Assembly (NCBI GenBank): GCA_026414225.1
Contig: JAOAJK010000004.1
Span: 62,001-126,000 of the forward strand
Reading direction: 5' to 3'
From: Thermoplasmata archaeon
GTDB lineage: Archaea; Thermoplasmatota; Thermoplasmata; Lutacidiplasmatales; SKW197
Length of the DNA: 64,000 bases
A program made the translations under genes and the position numbers. Each line of letters begins with the position of its first letter. The first letter of the stretch is position 1. Below the pieces are notes generated by a model, which ran no database searches, was not told the origin of the DNA, and was given only the letters and a program-made list of their open reading frames with translations. Shown piece by piece: positions 53,469-63,400 of this stretch.

Positions 53469-54767
53469 ATGCAGGAGAAACCGGTCCTTCAGGTTGCCCT
53501 GGACATGGAGAACATCGAGCGGGCCATCGAGATTGCTGCTGGGGCGGTTGCTGGTGGTGCTGACTGGGTGGAAGCAGGAACCCCGCTGATTAAGAGCCAC
53601 GGGCTGGATGCAGTCCGTACCCTGAAAAAGAAATTCAGGGACAAGGTGATTGTCGCCGACATGAAAACAATGGATGTGGGTGGCTTCGAGGTTGAGATTG
53701 CAGCGAAAGCTGGTGCGGATGTGGTCTGTGTGCTGGGCGTGGCAGACGATGCCACGATAGCTGAAGCGGTAAAGGCAGGGCGGAAGTACGGCACAAAAAT
53801 AATGCTGGATTTGCTCGGTGTTGAAAACAAGAAGAAACGGATTGCGGACGCCGCAGAACTTGGAGTCCACTTCATCTGCCTCCATCTGGGAATCGACCAG
53901 CAGATGTCTGCGAGGAGTGTCTTTGATGAGTTGAGAGAGGTTGTGAAGGTTTCACCAGTTCCCGTTGCAGTTGCAGGAGGTATCAATTCAGAAACTGCCG
54001 CGGAGGCGGTAAATGCAGGTGCCAGCATAATCATAGTTGGGAGCGCCATAATCAAGGCGAAGGATGTAAAAAATGCCGCTGCTACAATTAAAAAAGCCAT
54101 GCTTTCTGGCATGCCACAACAAACCGAGGATTTCAGAAAATACAGCGAAACCCAGCTTTTCGAAGCCTTCTCAAAGGTCTCCACACCCAACATCTCGGAT
54201 GCGATGCACAGGAAGGGGGCAATGAAGGGCATCAAACCGTTTATAAACCGTAACAGGAAGATGGTGGGCAGGGCACTTACCGTCAGGACAATTGACGGGG
54301 ACTGGGCAAAGCCCGTGGAAGCAATTGACAGGGCAAATAAAGGGGATGTGCTCGTGATTGACGCAGGCGGAGGCACGACCGCTGTCTGGGGAGAACTCGC
54401 ATCATGGAGCTGCAAGGTGAAGGGAGTTGCCGGGGTTGTGATAGATGGTGCAGCCAGGGACATCGACACAATCCTGAACATCGATTTTCCTGTGTTTGCC
54501 AGGCACATAGTTCCGTGCGCGGGAGAGCCCAAAGGGTTCGGGGAGATCGGTGTTGAGGTCGTCTGCGGAGGCCAGGTGGTTTCGACAGGTGACTGGGTCA
54601 TCGGCGATGAAAGCGGCGTGGTCGTGGTGCCCCAGAAGGATGCGGTCCAGATTGCAAACCGTGCTGTGGAGGTGCTGGAGCGGGAAAACCGGCTGCGCGA
54701 GGAGATCAAGCAGGGGGGCACGCTGTCCTCGATTCAAAAACTTGAGCGGTGGGAGAAGGTTGGTTAA
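53469..54767 (+). CDS. 3-hexulose-6-phosphate synthase fused to RraA-like domain
   Basis: A 432-aa bifunctional protein. Residues 1-215 are the OMPDC-superfamily 3-hexulose-6-phosphate synthase domain (ALDMEN, ADMKTMD, AVAGGIN, IIVGSAI). Residues about 225-432 are a RraA-like domain (GRALTVRT, GAARDID, GDWVIGDESGVVVVP), as in aldolases of the RraA superfamily. Many archaea carry this fusion. In methylotrophs the synthase fixes formaldehyde to ribulose-5-phosphate; in archaea it usually runs backward to make ribulose-5-phosphate for pentose supply. The role of the RraA half is not known. ATG 53469 follows a TATA box. Confidence 0.9.
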   Translation: MQEKPVLQVALDMENIERAIEIAAGAVAGGADWVEAGTPLIKSHGLDAVRTLKKKFRDKVIVADMKTMDVGGFEVEIAAKAGADVVCVLGVADDATIAEAVKAGRKYGTKIMLDLLGVENKKKRIADAAELGVHFICLHLGIDQQMSARSVFDELREVVKVSPVPVAVAGGINSETAAEAVNAGASIIIVGSAIIKAKDVKNAAATIKKAMLSGMPQQTEDFRKYSETQLFEAFSKVSTPNISDAMHRKGAMKGIKPFINRNRKMVGRALTVRTIDGDWAKPVEAIDRANKGDVLVIDAGGGTTAVWGELASWSCKVKGVAGVVIDGAARDIDTILNIDFPVFARHIVPCAGEPKGFGEIGVEVVCGGQVVSTGDWVIGDESGVVVVPQKDAVQIANRAVEVLERENRLREEIKQGGTLSSIQKLERWEKVG

Positions 54768-57334
54768 CCCATTTCTTTCTTGATCTTTTCAATCCACTTG
54801 ATCGCATGGGTTTTTTCAAAGTAGTCCAGGGCAGCTTTAAAATGTTCCCTTGCCTTTTCTATATTGCCCTTTTCCTTCTCAAGAACGCCAATCTCGAAGT
54901 GGAGTGCGGCAATATCCCCTGCAGCATTTGTTTGGGTGTAAAGTTCCATGCATCTGTTGAAACTCTCCTCTGCTTCCGGGTATTGTTTCAGCATCCTTTT
55001 TATAATTCCATATGACAAATAAACGGCTCCCCGAACCTCCGGGGACTTTGTATCCTCAGCAGCGGCAACTGCTTTGCCGATCCAGAGTTCGGCATTCTCA
55101 GGGCTCCCTTCCATCGCATACACAAGTGCCAGGTTCGCAAGGACTTTTACGGAAACCCGCTTCTCCCCCAGCTCCTCTGCGACATCGAGCACGATTTTGT
55201 AGAATTCCTTTGCCCTCGCATAATCCTCCATGTCCTTGTAGAGGTTGCCGATGTTGCTTGCCGAGACGAGGTATTCCCATTTGTTTCCGAGTTTCGTGTT
55301 GGTTTCGAAGTCCTTCCGGTAATACTCCATTGCTTTCTCCCAGTTACCTGCATCGTGATAAATCACGCCAAGATTATTGTAGATGAACGCCTGGCTAGCA
55401 ATATCATGGGTTTTTTCAAAAATTTCTTTTGCCAGCGTGTAGTGCTCGACCGCCTTCTCATTCTCACCTATTGTGGCATACAGTGCTCCGAGATTGTTGT
55501 AGGTGTTTGCGAGTTGAGTGAGCAGGTTATGTTTCTTCCTGACCTCCGCACACTTCAGAAGATACTGTTCTGCTTCCTCTATCTTCCCCATCATGAACAG
55601 ATTTGTTCCATATCTATGGTAAACCTCTGCCATCTCTATCTCATCCTCGTATTTTTTGCAGAGTTCTATGCTTTTCAGATAGTAGGACTGGGCTGCCAGA
55701 TAATCGCCCCTCTTCTCGTAAACAAATCCCATGCTTCTGTATATTTTTCCCATTTCACGGTTAAGCTGTGCATCCTTTGCAATTTCAACCGCCTCGCTCA
55801 AGAGGGTCAAAGCTGCATGGGGATTGCCCCGCTTCTGCTCAACGAAGGCATGCTTCAGCACCACTTCAATCTCAAGTACATTGTCTTTAATCTCGATTGC
55901 CAGCTTTCTCAATTCAATGAGGTTTTCTATCGCTGTTTCCCATGCTGCCAGAATTATTGCAGATTCTGTAATGAGCTTGTGGGTTTCAATTCTGATGGAC
56001 GGCTCCTTTATCTTTGCCAGTTGTATGCATTCCTTTGTCCGCTTCGCAAGTGAAACCGCATCCTCGATCGCGAATTTTTCCAGCATTTTTTTTGCCAGCA
56101 TCAAGGAATACTCGGCACATTTCTGGTAATTGCAGGCAATCCAGTAGTGGGTTGCAACCAGATTGAGAGTTAACTCGTCTTCCACCTCGCCTTCAAGAAT
56201 CTTCCCTGCCTTTTCATGGAGCATTTTTCTGCGGAGTCCAGTGTGCATCCCGTAACTCACTTCATAGAAGAGGTTGTGAGAAAACCTGTATGTGTCTCCG
56301 AGCCCCTTCTCCTCAGTGAGATAGCCCCCATTCACAAGAAGTTCAAGCAGCGAAAGGAGTTCTTCCTCAGGCATTTCAGTCAACTTCTGGAGATGGGCAT
56401 ACCTGAACCTTCTACCTAGAATCGCAGCTATCGAGAGCAATTTTTTAGCATTGTCTGGTAGGGTTTCAATCCTGCCCTTAACAAGGTTTACAAGGGTCTC
56501 GGGCACTGACAGTTCGCTCAGCTCCCGCTTGATTTTTCTGGTTCTCGGTTCATAGAAACCGTTCGTGATGACCACATGGGCCATTTCCTCAATGTAAAGG
56601 GGATTTCCCTCGGTCTTCTCATAGATCACCTTCAGGAGCTCCGAGGGAATTTTCCAGGTCTGGAGTAGGGCTTCAAGCAACACCGCGGTCTCCTCAATTT
56701 TCAGCGGTTCCAGTTTAATCGCATGGATTCCCTTTGCGCCCACAATCTTTTCCAGCATGTTCTGGAGGGCCTTGGATTTCCTCAGCACGAGAATGTCATC
56801 AGGGTAGGCACAGAAGATTGAAAATTTCTCATCACTGACAAATTTTGAAAGATACATCAGAAGGTTAAGTGTTTCAGGGTCAGCCCACTGGACATCGTCG
56901 ATCACGATGAGGAGAGGGCGGGATTCCACGAGAGTTTTTATCTTCTGATGATATTCTTCATAGATTCTGTACCTCTCCTTGTTGATGTCAATTGTCTCTA
57001 TGTTTTTGTCTATCTTTTCATTGACCATTGCAATTCCTATCGGAATTTTAGCATTCACTTCTAAATCCGGCACCTGTCTGAATGCATCCCTGAATGGGAG
57101 ATAGGGCACTGAACTCTCATCAAGTCCCCTACCCTTCAGCACGCAGAACTCCTCTGCGATGGCATAATTCTCTATGATTTCAAGTAACCTGCTCTTGCCA
57201 ATACCCACAGGCCCGGTGATGAACACGATTGAGCCATGCCCGTTTTTCGTTTCTTCCAGATACCCGACAAGCTGGGCAATCTCTTTGCTTCTACCCACGA
57301 ACGGTAGTTGTGTTGGAAAGACCTCGTAGGCCAT
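54764..57334 (-). CDS. STAND-like NTPase with C-terminal TPR array
   Basis: An 856-aa protein. The P-loop NTPase region (residues 10-270) has Walker A GPVGIGKS at 41-48 and Walker B LLIVIDDVQWAD at 141-152, of the MalT/AAA_16 type. A winged-helix-like region follows (about 300-370, VPETLVNLVKGRIETLP). The C-terminal half is TPR repeats (about 400-850; AIYNNLGV-type motifs with 40-residue spacing as in kinesin-light-chain/NB-ARC TPRs). These are signal-sensing ATPases, but no DNA-binding C-terminus is seen here. ATG 57334 lies 27 nt after a TATA box; upstream in-frame starts fall in the 5S gene and were rejected. Confidence 0.85.
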   Translation of the reverse strand: MAYEVFPTQLPFVGRSKEIAQLVGYLEETKNGHGSIVFITGPVGIGKSRLLEIIENYAIAEEFCVLKGRGLDESSVPYLPFRDAFRQVPDLEVNAKIPIGIAMVNEKIDKNIETIDINKERYRIYEEYHQKIKTLVESRPLLIVIDDVQWADPETLNLLMYLSKFVSDEKFSIFCAYPDDILVLRKSKALQNMLEKIVGAKGIHAIKLEPLKIEETAVLLEALLQTWKIPSELLKVIYEKTEGNPLYIEEMAHVVITNGFYEPRTRKIKRELSELSVPETLVNLVKGRIETLPDNAKKLLSIAAILGRRFRYAHLQKLTEMPEEELLSLLELLVNGGYLTEEKGLGDTYRFSHNLFYEVSYGMHTGLRRKMLHEKAGKILEGEVEDELTLNLVATHYWIACNYQKCAEYSLMLAKKMLEKFAIEDAVSLAKRTKECIQLAKIKEPSIRIETHKLITESAIILAAWETAIENLIELRKLAIEIKDNVLEIEVVLKHAFVEQKRGNPHAALTLLSEAVEIAKDAQLNREMGKIYRSMGFVYEKRGDYLAAQSYYLKSIELCKKYEDEIEMAEVYHRYGTNLFMMGKIEEAEQYLLKCAEVRKKHNLLTQLANTYNNLGALYATIGENEKAVEHYTLAKEIFEKTHDIASQAFIYNNLGVIYHDAGNWEKAMEYYRKDFETNTKLGNKWEYLVSASNIGNLYKDMEDYARAKEFYKIVLDVAEELGEKRVSVKVLANLALVYAMEGSPENAELWIGKAVAAAEDTKSPEVRGAVYLSYGIIKRMLKQYPEAEESFNRCMELYTQTNAAGDIAALHFEIGVLEKEKGNIEKAREHFKAALDYFEKTHAIKWIEKIKKEMG

Positions 57335-57354
57335 TGAGTGCGATAATCCTTTCA

Positions 57355-57367
57355 GAAATAAATATTT
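57355..57367 (-). promoter_or_regulatory. TATA box of the STAND-like ATPase
   Basis: The minus strand reads AAATATTTATTTC, centred 27 nt before ATG 57334, which predicts a leaderless mRNA. It lies between this gene and the 3' end of the 5S rRNA. Confidence 0.55.
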
Positions 57368-57399
57368 ACCTCTATGCAACCTGAAAAACCAGAACCATG

Positions 57400-57522
57400 T
57401 GTCGACAGCGTTCCATGCTTCCCGCAGGCTCGCGCACTGGAGTACCACATGGAACGCGAGCAGGCTTAACTTCCGGGTTCGGAAAGGGACCGGGTGTTTC
57501 CCTGCTCCTATGGCCGTCGACA
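57400..57522 (-). rRNA. rrf: 5S ribosomal RNA
   Basis: A 123-nt RNA on the minus strand. The conserved segments GGGAAACACCCGGT, CCGAACCCGGAAGTTAAGC and GAGTGCGCGAGCC are textbook archaeal 5S. The 5' end (TGTCGACGGC) pairs with the 3' end (GCTGTCGACA) as a 10-bp helix I with one G-U. It is not linked to 16S or 23S here, as in Thermoplasma. A TATA box lies about 25 nt upstream of the 5' end. Confidence 0.95.
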
Positions 57523-57540
57523 GATGAAAGGAAAAAGAGG

Positions 57541-57552
57541 GGTTATATAAAC
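57541..57552 (-). promoter_or_regulatory. TATA box of 5S rRNA
   Basis: The minus strand reads GTTTATATAACC, centred 25 nt before the 5' end of 5S rRNA. Confidence 0.7.
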
Positions 57553-57568
57553 ATTTTTAATTGCAGCA

Positions 57569-59686
57569 CTATTGGTGCTTCTTCAGGAGTTCGACTACTT
57601 CTGGATAATCGATTCCCAGTTCCTTCACCTTTTCTATCGTGGGGACCCCGTTCTTTGTCCAGCCCCTTCTTGCATACACCGCATCACAGAGTTTCTCGTA
57701 CTGGGATTCTCTGTATTTTCGCAGCTCCTTCATCTTCTCCTCGGTGCTCATTTTCTCCACATTGAATCCGAGTTCTCTGAGCTGGCCATCGTATCTCTCT
57801 TTTCTGCTCTCATACTCTTCCTTCGTCACGGGACCAACTGACCTGTATGGGGGCATGTCATGTTCCCTGGTGCCGAACCCCATTCTGAGATTGAAGATTC
57901 TCTGGAAATTGTAAACGACCTCGCTCATCTTGATCAGGTCACTGGCACTCACCTTTCTACCAGTAACCGAGGAGAAATACTTCGCGTAACTCTCCACATG
58001 CTTCATTACCTTTGCTGGCTCCTTTGTCCGGGCGTTGTCCTCAGGCACTACATCGTTCCAGGGGAGTTTGCAGAGCCCGTTCAGTCCGAACCAGGTCCGC
58101 CACATCGGGAACCAGTACAATGCCTCTGCCTTCTGCTCGAATGTGGGCATGAGTTTCTTCACCATGTCGAGGAAGATTAACCAGGCCTCATCATGCTGGG
58201 GTCCCTTCAGAGCCAGAGCATAACCGCCCTGCTGTGCCAGGCTCTCCTTTGTGACATACTCCGAGTACTCCAGACCCTTGACCTCCATTCCGATATCCTG
58301 CATCAACTTTCTATCAGCACCTGATTTGGCAAAGTGTTCCTTCATCTTTCTTACACCCATGCCCAGAATCTTCCCGAAGCCCTCTCCCTTGCTCATCTGG
58401 TGGAGAAGCGCGAGCATTGCCTCCTTGTTTCCGAATTTGAGTTCAAGCCCGCCAGTGATTTCCTTGTTTATCAATCCCCGCTCGTAGCACTCCATTGCAA
58501 AGGCCAGGCTTGTGCCAAATGAGATAGTATCCACACCATATGTATCGCAGTAGAAGTTTCCTTCTATCACCGCCTCGATGTCAAAAATCCCGCAGTTGGA
58601 GCCGATACCTGCAATTGTTTCGTACTCGGGGCCATCAACGAGCACCGGTTTTCCAGCGTACTTCCCTGTCTTTGGCACGAAATTGTTCACATGGTGTGAA
58701 CAGGAAAGGGCACACCCGATCCAGCAGGAGTCATTGTTTTTGTTTTTTCCAAAGTACTTCCTGAACTCATCTGCATACAGGTTCCTGGCATCTGGATGGG
58801 AACCATACTGGAAATTGTGGACCGGGAGCAAATCGAAGTCGTTCATTATGCTGACGAGATGCGTTGTACCGATTTCCCGCATCTGGTTCTGCTTCGGGTC
58901 AAGTTCCCGTATCTCAGAGGAATGGTATTTTCCGGCTTCCATCAGGGATTTCATGTCTGCAGGGTTATTCGATTGGACTGTGACATTTGAGCATTTTACC
59001 ACGATTGCAAGAACCTTTTTATTTCGCAACACTGTGCCGGTGCCCCCCCTCCCTGCCTGCTTTACCCGGACCTTGTTGAGGACCGTGTCATACCATGAGA
59101 AGTTGAGACACCCATAAAGAATGTGCTTGGCAGCGCTTCCGCTTGATACCACGCTTATTGACCTCTTGTTGTTTCCTCCGTACTTTGCCGTCAATTCTTC
59201 CGCGAGCAGGTGGGTATCTTCTGGCAACCCTGCAGCGTCCGTGATTTCCACATAACCCTCGTCTCCGTTGATGAAGATGATGCAGTCCTTTTCTGCCTTC
59301 CCCTGGATGCAGAGGGCATCGAAACCCGAGAATTTGAGGTAAGGGCCAAAATAGCCTCCTACATTGGAGTCAACCACGGAATCGGTGAGCGGCGAGATGG
59401 TCGTGACTATGGATTTTCCGCTTCCAGGATAAATCGTCGTGCCACCCAGCGGCCCTGATGCAATGCAGAGGCAGTTCTCTGGCATATCCCATTTTACCTT
59501 CTTGTTCCACGGCAGAGCATGCCACATCAGGTAAAGGCAGAAGCCCCTGCCCCCGATGAATTTGGTTTTCATTTCCTCAGTAACCTGTTTTTCCTCAACC
59601 TTCAGCTTGCTCAGATCAATGTGGAGTGTCCGCCCTGCGTATCCCTTCTCAACCGCTTTTTTATTATAGATATGCTTGTGATACAT
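57569..59686 (-). CDS. aor: Aldehyde:ferredoxin oxidoreductase (tungsten/molybdopterin)
   Basis: A 705-aa enzyme of the AOR family, oxidising aldehydes to acids with ferredoxin. Typical segments are GYAGRTLHIDLS, SGPLGGTTIYPGSGK and GRGGTGTVLRNK. The cluster motif reads CX3CX3C (C321, C325, C329) rather than the CX2CX3C of the classic Pyrococcus enzyme; a fourth Cys lies in LNGLCKLPW. The pterin-binding DTISFGTS segment is also visible. In peptide fermenters AOR removes aldehydes from amino acid-derived 2-oxoacids. ATG 59686 follows GGTGGT; a GTG at 59695 is an alternative. Confidence 0.92.
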   Translation of the reverse strand: MYHKHIYNKKAVEKGYAGRTLHIDLSKLKVEEKQVTEEMKTKFIGGRGFCLYLMWHALPWNKKVKWDMPENCLCIASGPLGGTTIYPGSGKSIVTTISPLTDSVVDSNVGGYFGPYLKFSGFDALCIQGKAEKDCIIFINGDEGYVEITDAAGLPEDTHLLAEELTAKYGGNNKRSISVVSSGSAAKHILYGCLNFSWYDTVLNKVRVKQAGRGGTGTVLRNKKVLAIVVKCSNVTVQSNNPADMKSLMEAGKYHSSEIRELDPKQNQMREIGTTHLVSIMNDFDLLPVHNFQYGSHPDARNLYADEFRKYFGKNKNNDSCWIGCALSCSHHVNNFVPKTGKYAGKPVLVDGPEYETIAGIGSNCGIFDIEAVIEGNFYCDTYGVDTISFGTSLAFAMECYERGLINKEITGGLELKFGNKEAMLALLHQMSKGEGFGKILGMGVRKMKEHFAKSGADRKLMQDIGMEVKGLEYSEYVTKESLAQQGGYALALKGPQHDEAWLIFLDMVKKLMPTFEQKAEALYWFPMWRTWFGLNGLCKLPWNDVVPEDNARTKEPAKVMKHVESYAKYFSSVTGRKVSASDLIKMSEVVYNFQRIFNLRMGFGTREHDMPPYRSVGPVTKEEYESRKERYDGQLRELGFNVEKMSTEEKMKELRKYRESQYEKLCDAVYARRGWTKNGVPTIEKVKELGIDYPEVVELLKKHQ

Positions 59687-59715
59687 GCCAACCACCGAAA
59701 ACCGATAAATGGAGG

Positions 59716-59731
59716 AAGATATAAAGATATT
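59716..59731. promoter_or_regulatory. Shared divergent TATA element (AOR / HhH protein)
   Basis: AAGATATAAAGATATT is A/T-rich on both strands. Read plus, it lies 28 nt before ATG 59750; read minus (CTTTATATCTT), it lies 36 nt before ATG 59686. One element may serve both genes. Confidence 0.5.
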
Positions 59732-59749
59732 GAGGTTCTACCGGGATTT

Positions 59750-60436
59750 ATGTCCCTCAAAACTGTGGTAGATTCCTACATGCAAAAAGTCGCAGGGTTG
59801 GAAGCCCACTGCGAGCGCTGCCTTGCAACAAATCGCTGGCATGGAAGCGTTGTCCTCATGGTCATTGATGCGGCTTTCACATCAATCGGGCTTAACTATT
59901 TCACTGCCGTTGTGCCGAAGGTAATTGAGTTTGACAGAAAATTCGTGAGCACAGGGAAAATCGGGAATCTGCGCGGGCTGGCTGAGGTGGAGATTGGGGA
60001 AATCCAGGGCATCTGGAAAAACAGGCGTTCGCTCCGGATGGCGAGGGAGATTGCCGCCTATCTCTCCAGGATTTCAGGGGACGACAGAGCCGCTTTGAGG
60101 CAATGGGCTTCTCAAAGCTCCCTTGAGCACTGGGAGGAAGACCCTGTCGGGAGGATAAACGGCGTGGGTTTAGTCACCTACCAGTATCTGAGGATGATGG
60201 GGGGCATAGACACCGTGATGCCGGACAAAATCGTGAAGCGGGTGATAAATGAAATTCTGGTGAAGGCAGGAGAAAAGCCAGTGTACGAGGATATTGCGTT
60301 TATCAAAAAATGCGATGAGATTGCAGGGGCCTGCGGCTACAGGGCAATTGAACTCTGCTGGATGACATGGCTTGTCCAGGAGCAGGGAAAGGTCCTGAGG
60401 ATGGAGAAATACCGTGAAATCTTAGGGGAGATTTAA
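59750..60436 (+). CDS. Helix-hairpin-helix protein, HhH-GPD-like, function unknown
   Basis: A 228-aa cytoplasmic helical protein. Near residues 134-170 it has NGVGLVTYQYLRMMGG followed by DTVMPDK, which resembles the HhH motif and following Asp loop of endonuclease III-type DNA glycosylases (GVGxxTAxYL...DTVAPD). The catalytic Lys of those enzymes is not evident, and no [4Fe-4S] Cys set is present. It may be a distant DNA-binding relative. Its end overlaps the convergent M6 peptidase by 15 nt. Confidence 0.6.
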   Translation: MSLKTVVDSYMQKVAGLEAHCERCLATNRWHGSVVLMVIDAAFTSIGLNYFTAVVPKVIEFDRKFVSTGKIGNLRGLAEVEIGEIQGIWKNRRSLRMAREIAAYLSRISGDDRAALRQWASQSSLEHWEEDPVGRINGVGLVTYQYLRMMGGIDTVMPDKIVKRVINEILVKAGEKPVYEDIAFIKKCDEIAGACGYRAIELCWMTWLVQEQGKVLRMEKYREILGEI

Positions 60437-63400
60437 TCGTCTGGACCAGAGGGATAATACCGCGAGGAAGGTAAGCACACCGAAAGACGGGTTCAACTCA
60501 AGCACAGGAGTTTCTATAACACTGATGTAATATTCCTCCGTTCTGGCTGAGTTCCCGTTTCCATCCACCGCCTCGATGTAGTAATCCACACCAGCTACAG
60601 TTACTGCATCTGCCGGAATCTTTGCGGTGCAGGTTCCGTTCGAAAAATTCATCAAAACTGGGGTGAAGCCCGGTGCCCCGTGGACCCTGTAGTGGAGCGT
60701 TACATTTCCCACTGCGGCATTATCAAATACAAAACAGTTCACCGTTATCTCGGTGTGATTATATCCAATTGTCAGCGGGGTGTGCTCTATTAACGGAGCT
60801 ACATTATCCAGATTTTCCACATACGCAAGGCACCATCTGTTCACATTTGCACCAGCATCAAAATAAGTTGCGTTTATCACATCGCCGTATGCAATCTTCA
60901 GCACACCCTGGGAATCAGTTCCAGAAAGCTGTATCTGCGCAACGAAAACACCTGTGCTGGCACCTGTTTCCACAAGTACCAGGGGTTCGCCGCCCATCTC
61001 GCTCGTGCTTCTCAGGATGACATTCACCGTTTCAGGGGTGCCAGAATCCACATTTTTCTTCCAGTCCACCACCGTAACTGTAGCCACGGTATCGAGCTGG
61101 GTATAACTCTTCCTGTCAAGTTTTATCGCCGAAACCCCGAACCAGTTAAGAATTCTCGCGGTAACTTCAATGCCCTTGGTTGTATTCTCAACCTGGACGA
61201 TGTTAAAGCCAGTAAAAACCGTTTTGAAGCCGTAGGCAGAGCCGTTCACGCATGTGCCGAGATACTTGCCGGTGGCCCCATCCGTGAAAATCTGAATTGC
61301 ATCCCCGTACGCGCTCACCCCAGGGTTGACCACATCGTACATCTGTCTGCCAGGAATTGGCAGAAGATTGAACTGAAGGCCTGACATCAGTTCGCCGGTG
61401 CCTGTTACGGTCCCTCCGGAGCTCTGGAGGGTATGGTCGAAGACGGCCCCGAGGTAGTCACGTAAGAAACCAGGGTCAACACCTGGCTGGGACTGCGAGG
61501 TGCTTCCAAGCCCACCTGCAAGCCGGGGTGAGGAGAACCAGACCCTGCCACCGCCGTTGAGATAATTCTTCAACTCGGTAATGTCTGTAAGGGAAAGCTG
61601 TCCCTGCATCCGTCCAGTTGAACCTGATTGCCAGAGAACCGCATCGTACCCCTGCATCAACGCACTGGTCGCATGCCCCACCACGGTGTTCCAGGAATAC
61701 CCGAGAAAATCGAGAATTCCCTGATAGGTTTTTTCAAACTCAAATCCATCGTCATCGTCAACTATCAAGATCTGTCCTTTCCTCTCGTAAATCTTCCAGA
61801 TGCTCTTTGCAACATTGTTTGACTTTGTTGTTTCAGATTGGGCTATATCCGCTTTCACCCAGATTTCCACATCTCCCCATCTTGGCATGATTGCCTGAAC
61901 TGTGGCACTGGCATTCCCGTAACCGGAGATAGAAGAAATTGTTGTGCTCCCGAGAAGGTTGCCCTCCGAGATGTTGCCAGCGTAAAAAGAAACATTCACA
62001 TTGCTGGCTGCAGTTTGGGCATTGTTGTAGACCTTTGCTGAAATGTTGGCTGTGGTATTGTAAATGCAAAGCTCATCAAGCAGGGGTTTTTCAACAGCGA
62101 TGTCAGAGCCCGATGAGAAGTAAACCTCGAAGGTAATTGTGATTCCTGGCTTTGAGAAGTTTGCAAACACAATCCCGGATTTGGTGTATGGTGAGTTTGC
62201 AGAGGTGTTGGGATTTGTGGCATCGCTCATGCCTGTGCCATCATCAGCCCACAGATCTGTTGGCTCCCCGCGATTGAGGTTGAGCTGCAACTCCTGGGTT
62301 CCATCCCTTCCATCAAACTCTTCAACATCAAGGAAATACCTTGACGGGTTTGTCTGCGAACCGTAGGTATCCAGATGCCATATGATTGCCCCGCTTGCAA
62401 GGGCCAGGCGGTCAAACTTTGCCCCGCAGTTTTTGGAGATGTACTCCACATAAAACCACTGCGTGCCCGAGATGTTAATCTGCACGAGGGATTTTGCAGT
62501 TTCCCTTGGCTGCAGGCCTACAACCTGGCTATGGGAGATATTCGCAGGGGTGAGCCAGCCCTGATGGATTTTGGAGTAGGGGTTAAAATGAATCGGATTT
62601 GAGCCCGCGGGGTTTCCATACCAGCACCCTCCAGACATTACATCCCAGTCACCTGTGCCCATTGACTTGTAAGTGGTATCGTAGAAATCCATCTCGCCTA
62701 TGCTATGCCCCATCTCATGCACATACACACCGATCGAGGCGTCTACATCAGGTCCCGTGTTGCAGGCGCCGATATAAACCCCATCGTTTGTCTGGAGATA
62801 CGCCCACGATGCATGGGACCATATGTGTTCCGCGGTATTTGCAGTTGCCGCGGCATCGGGTCCAGCATGGATCACAATCACCATATCCACATACCCGTCC
62901 CCATCATTATCATACTTCGTGAAGTTCACTGCAGCATCCGCCTGGGGCAGGATCTCCTCGAGCATGTCATCCACATATCTCCCTGAATCCCAGGAATAGT
63001 AACTCATCTGATGGCTCGAATGGAAAACGCCGTACACATCAATAATGGGGTCAAAGGTATTGAATGAGTTTTCAAGGTAAAATTCCCTCAGGGAGCCAGA
63101 TGGGAAGGTGTTTATGCCTGAAAGCATCTTCTGGAAATAACTGATGTCATGCACGAAACTGCAATCTGTAAAGTCCATCAGGAGGGCAACATACTTTTGC
63201 TGTCCGCTACCCCTATTATGCTGGTAGAGGTAGGTGAAGAGCTGCTCCCGCACATCCTTTCCCGCGGAAACCCAGAGGCTCTGGGTTCTTCCAGCACCTT
63301 TCTCTACCGGGGGCAGGTCTTTTCCGACTATTCCACCTGGTAAAATTCCCTGCCTTGTTCTCTCAGCATATTTCCAGTAGCCATCCACATCCCTGATAAC

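Noticed and set aside
53489-54721. 410-codon minus-strand frame opposite the HPS-RraA gene
   Set aside because: Ser/Thr/Pro/Ala-rich antisense shadow of a confident gene, without promoter or ribosome site.
57335-57448. N-terminal extension of the STAND-like ATPase
   Set aside because: It would run through the 3' half of the 5S rRNA gene; the TATA box at 57355 supports the start at 57334.
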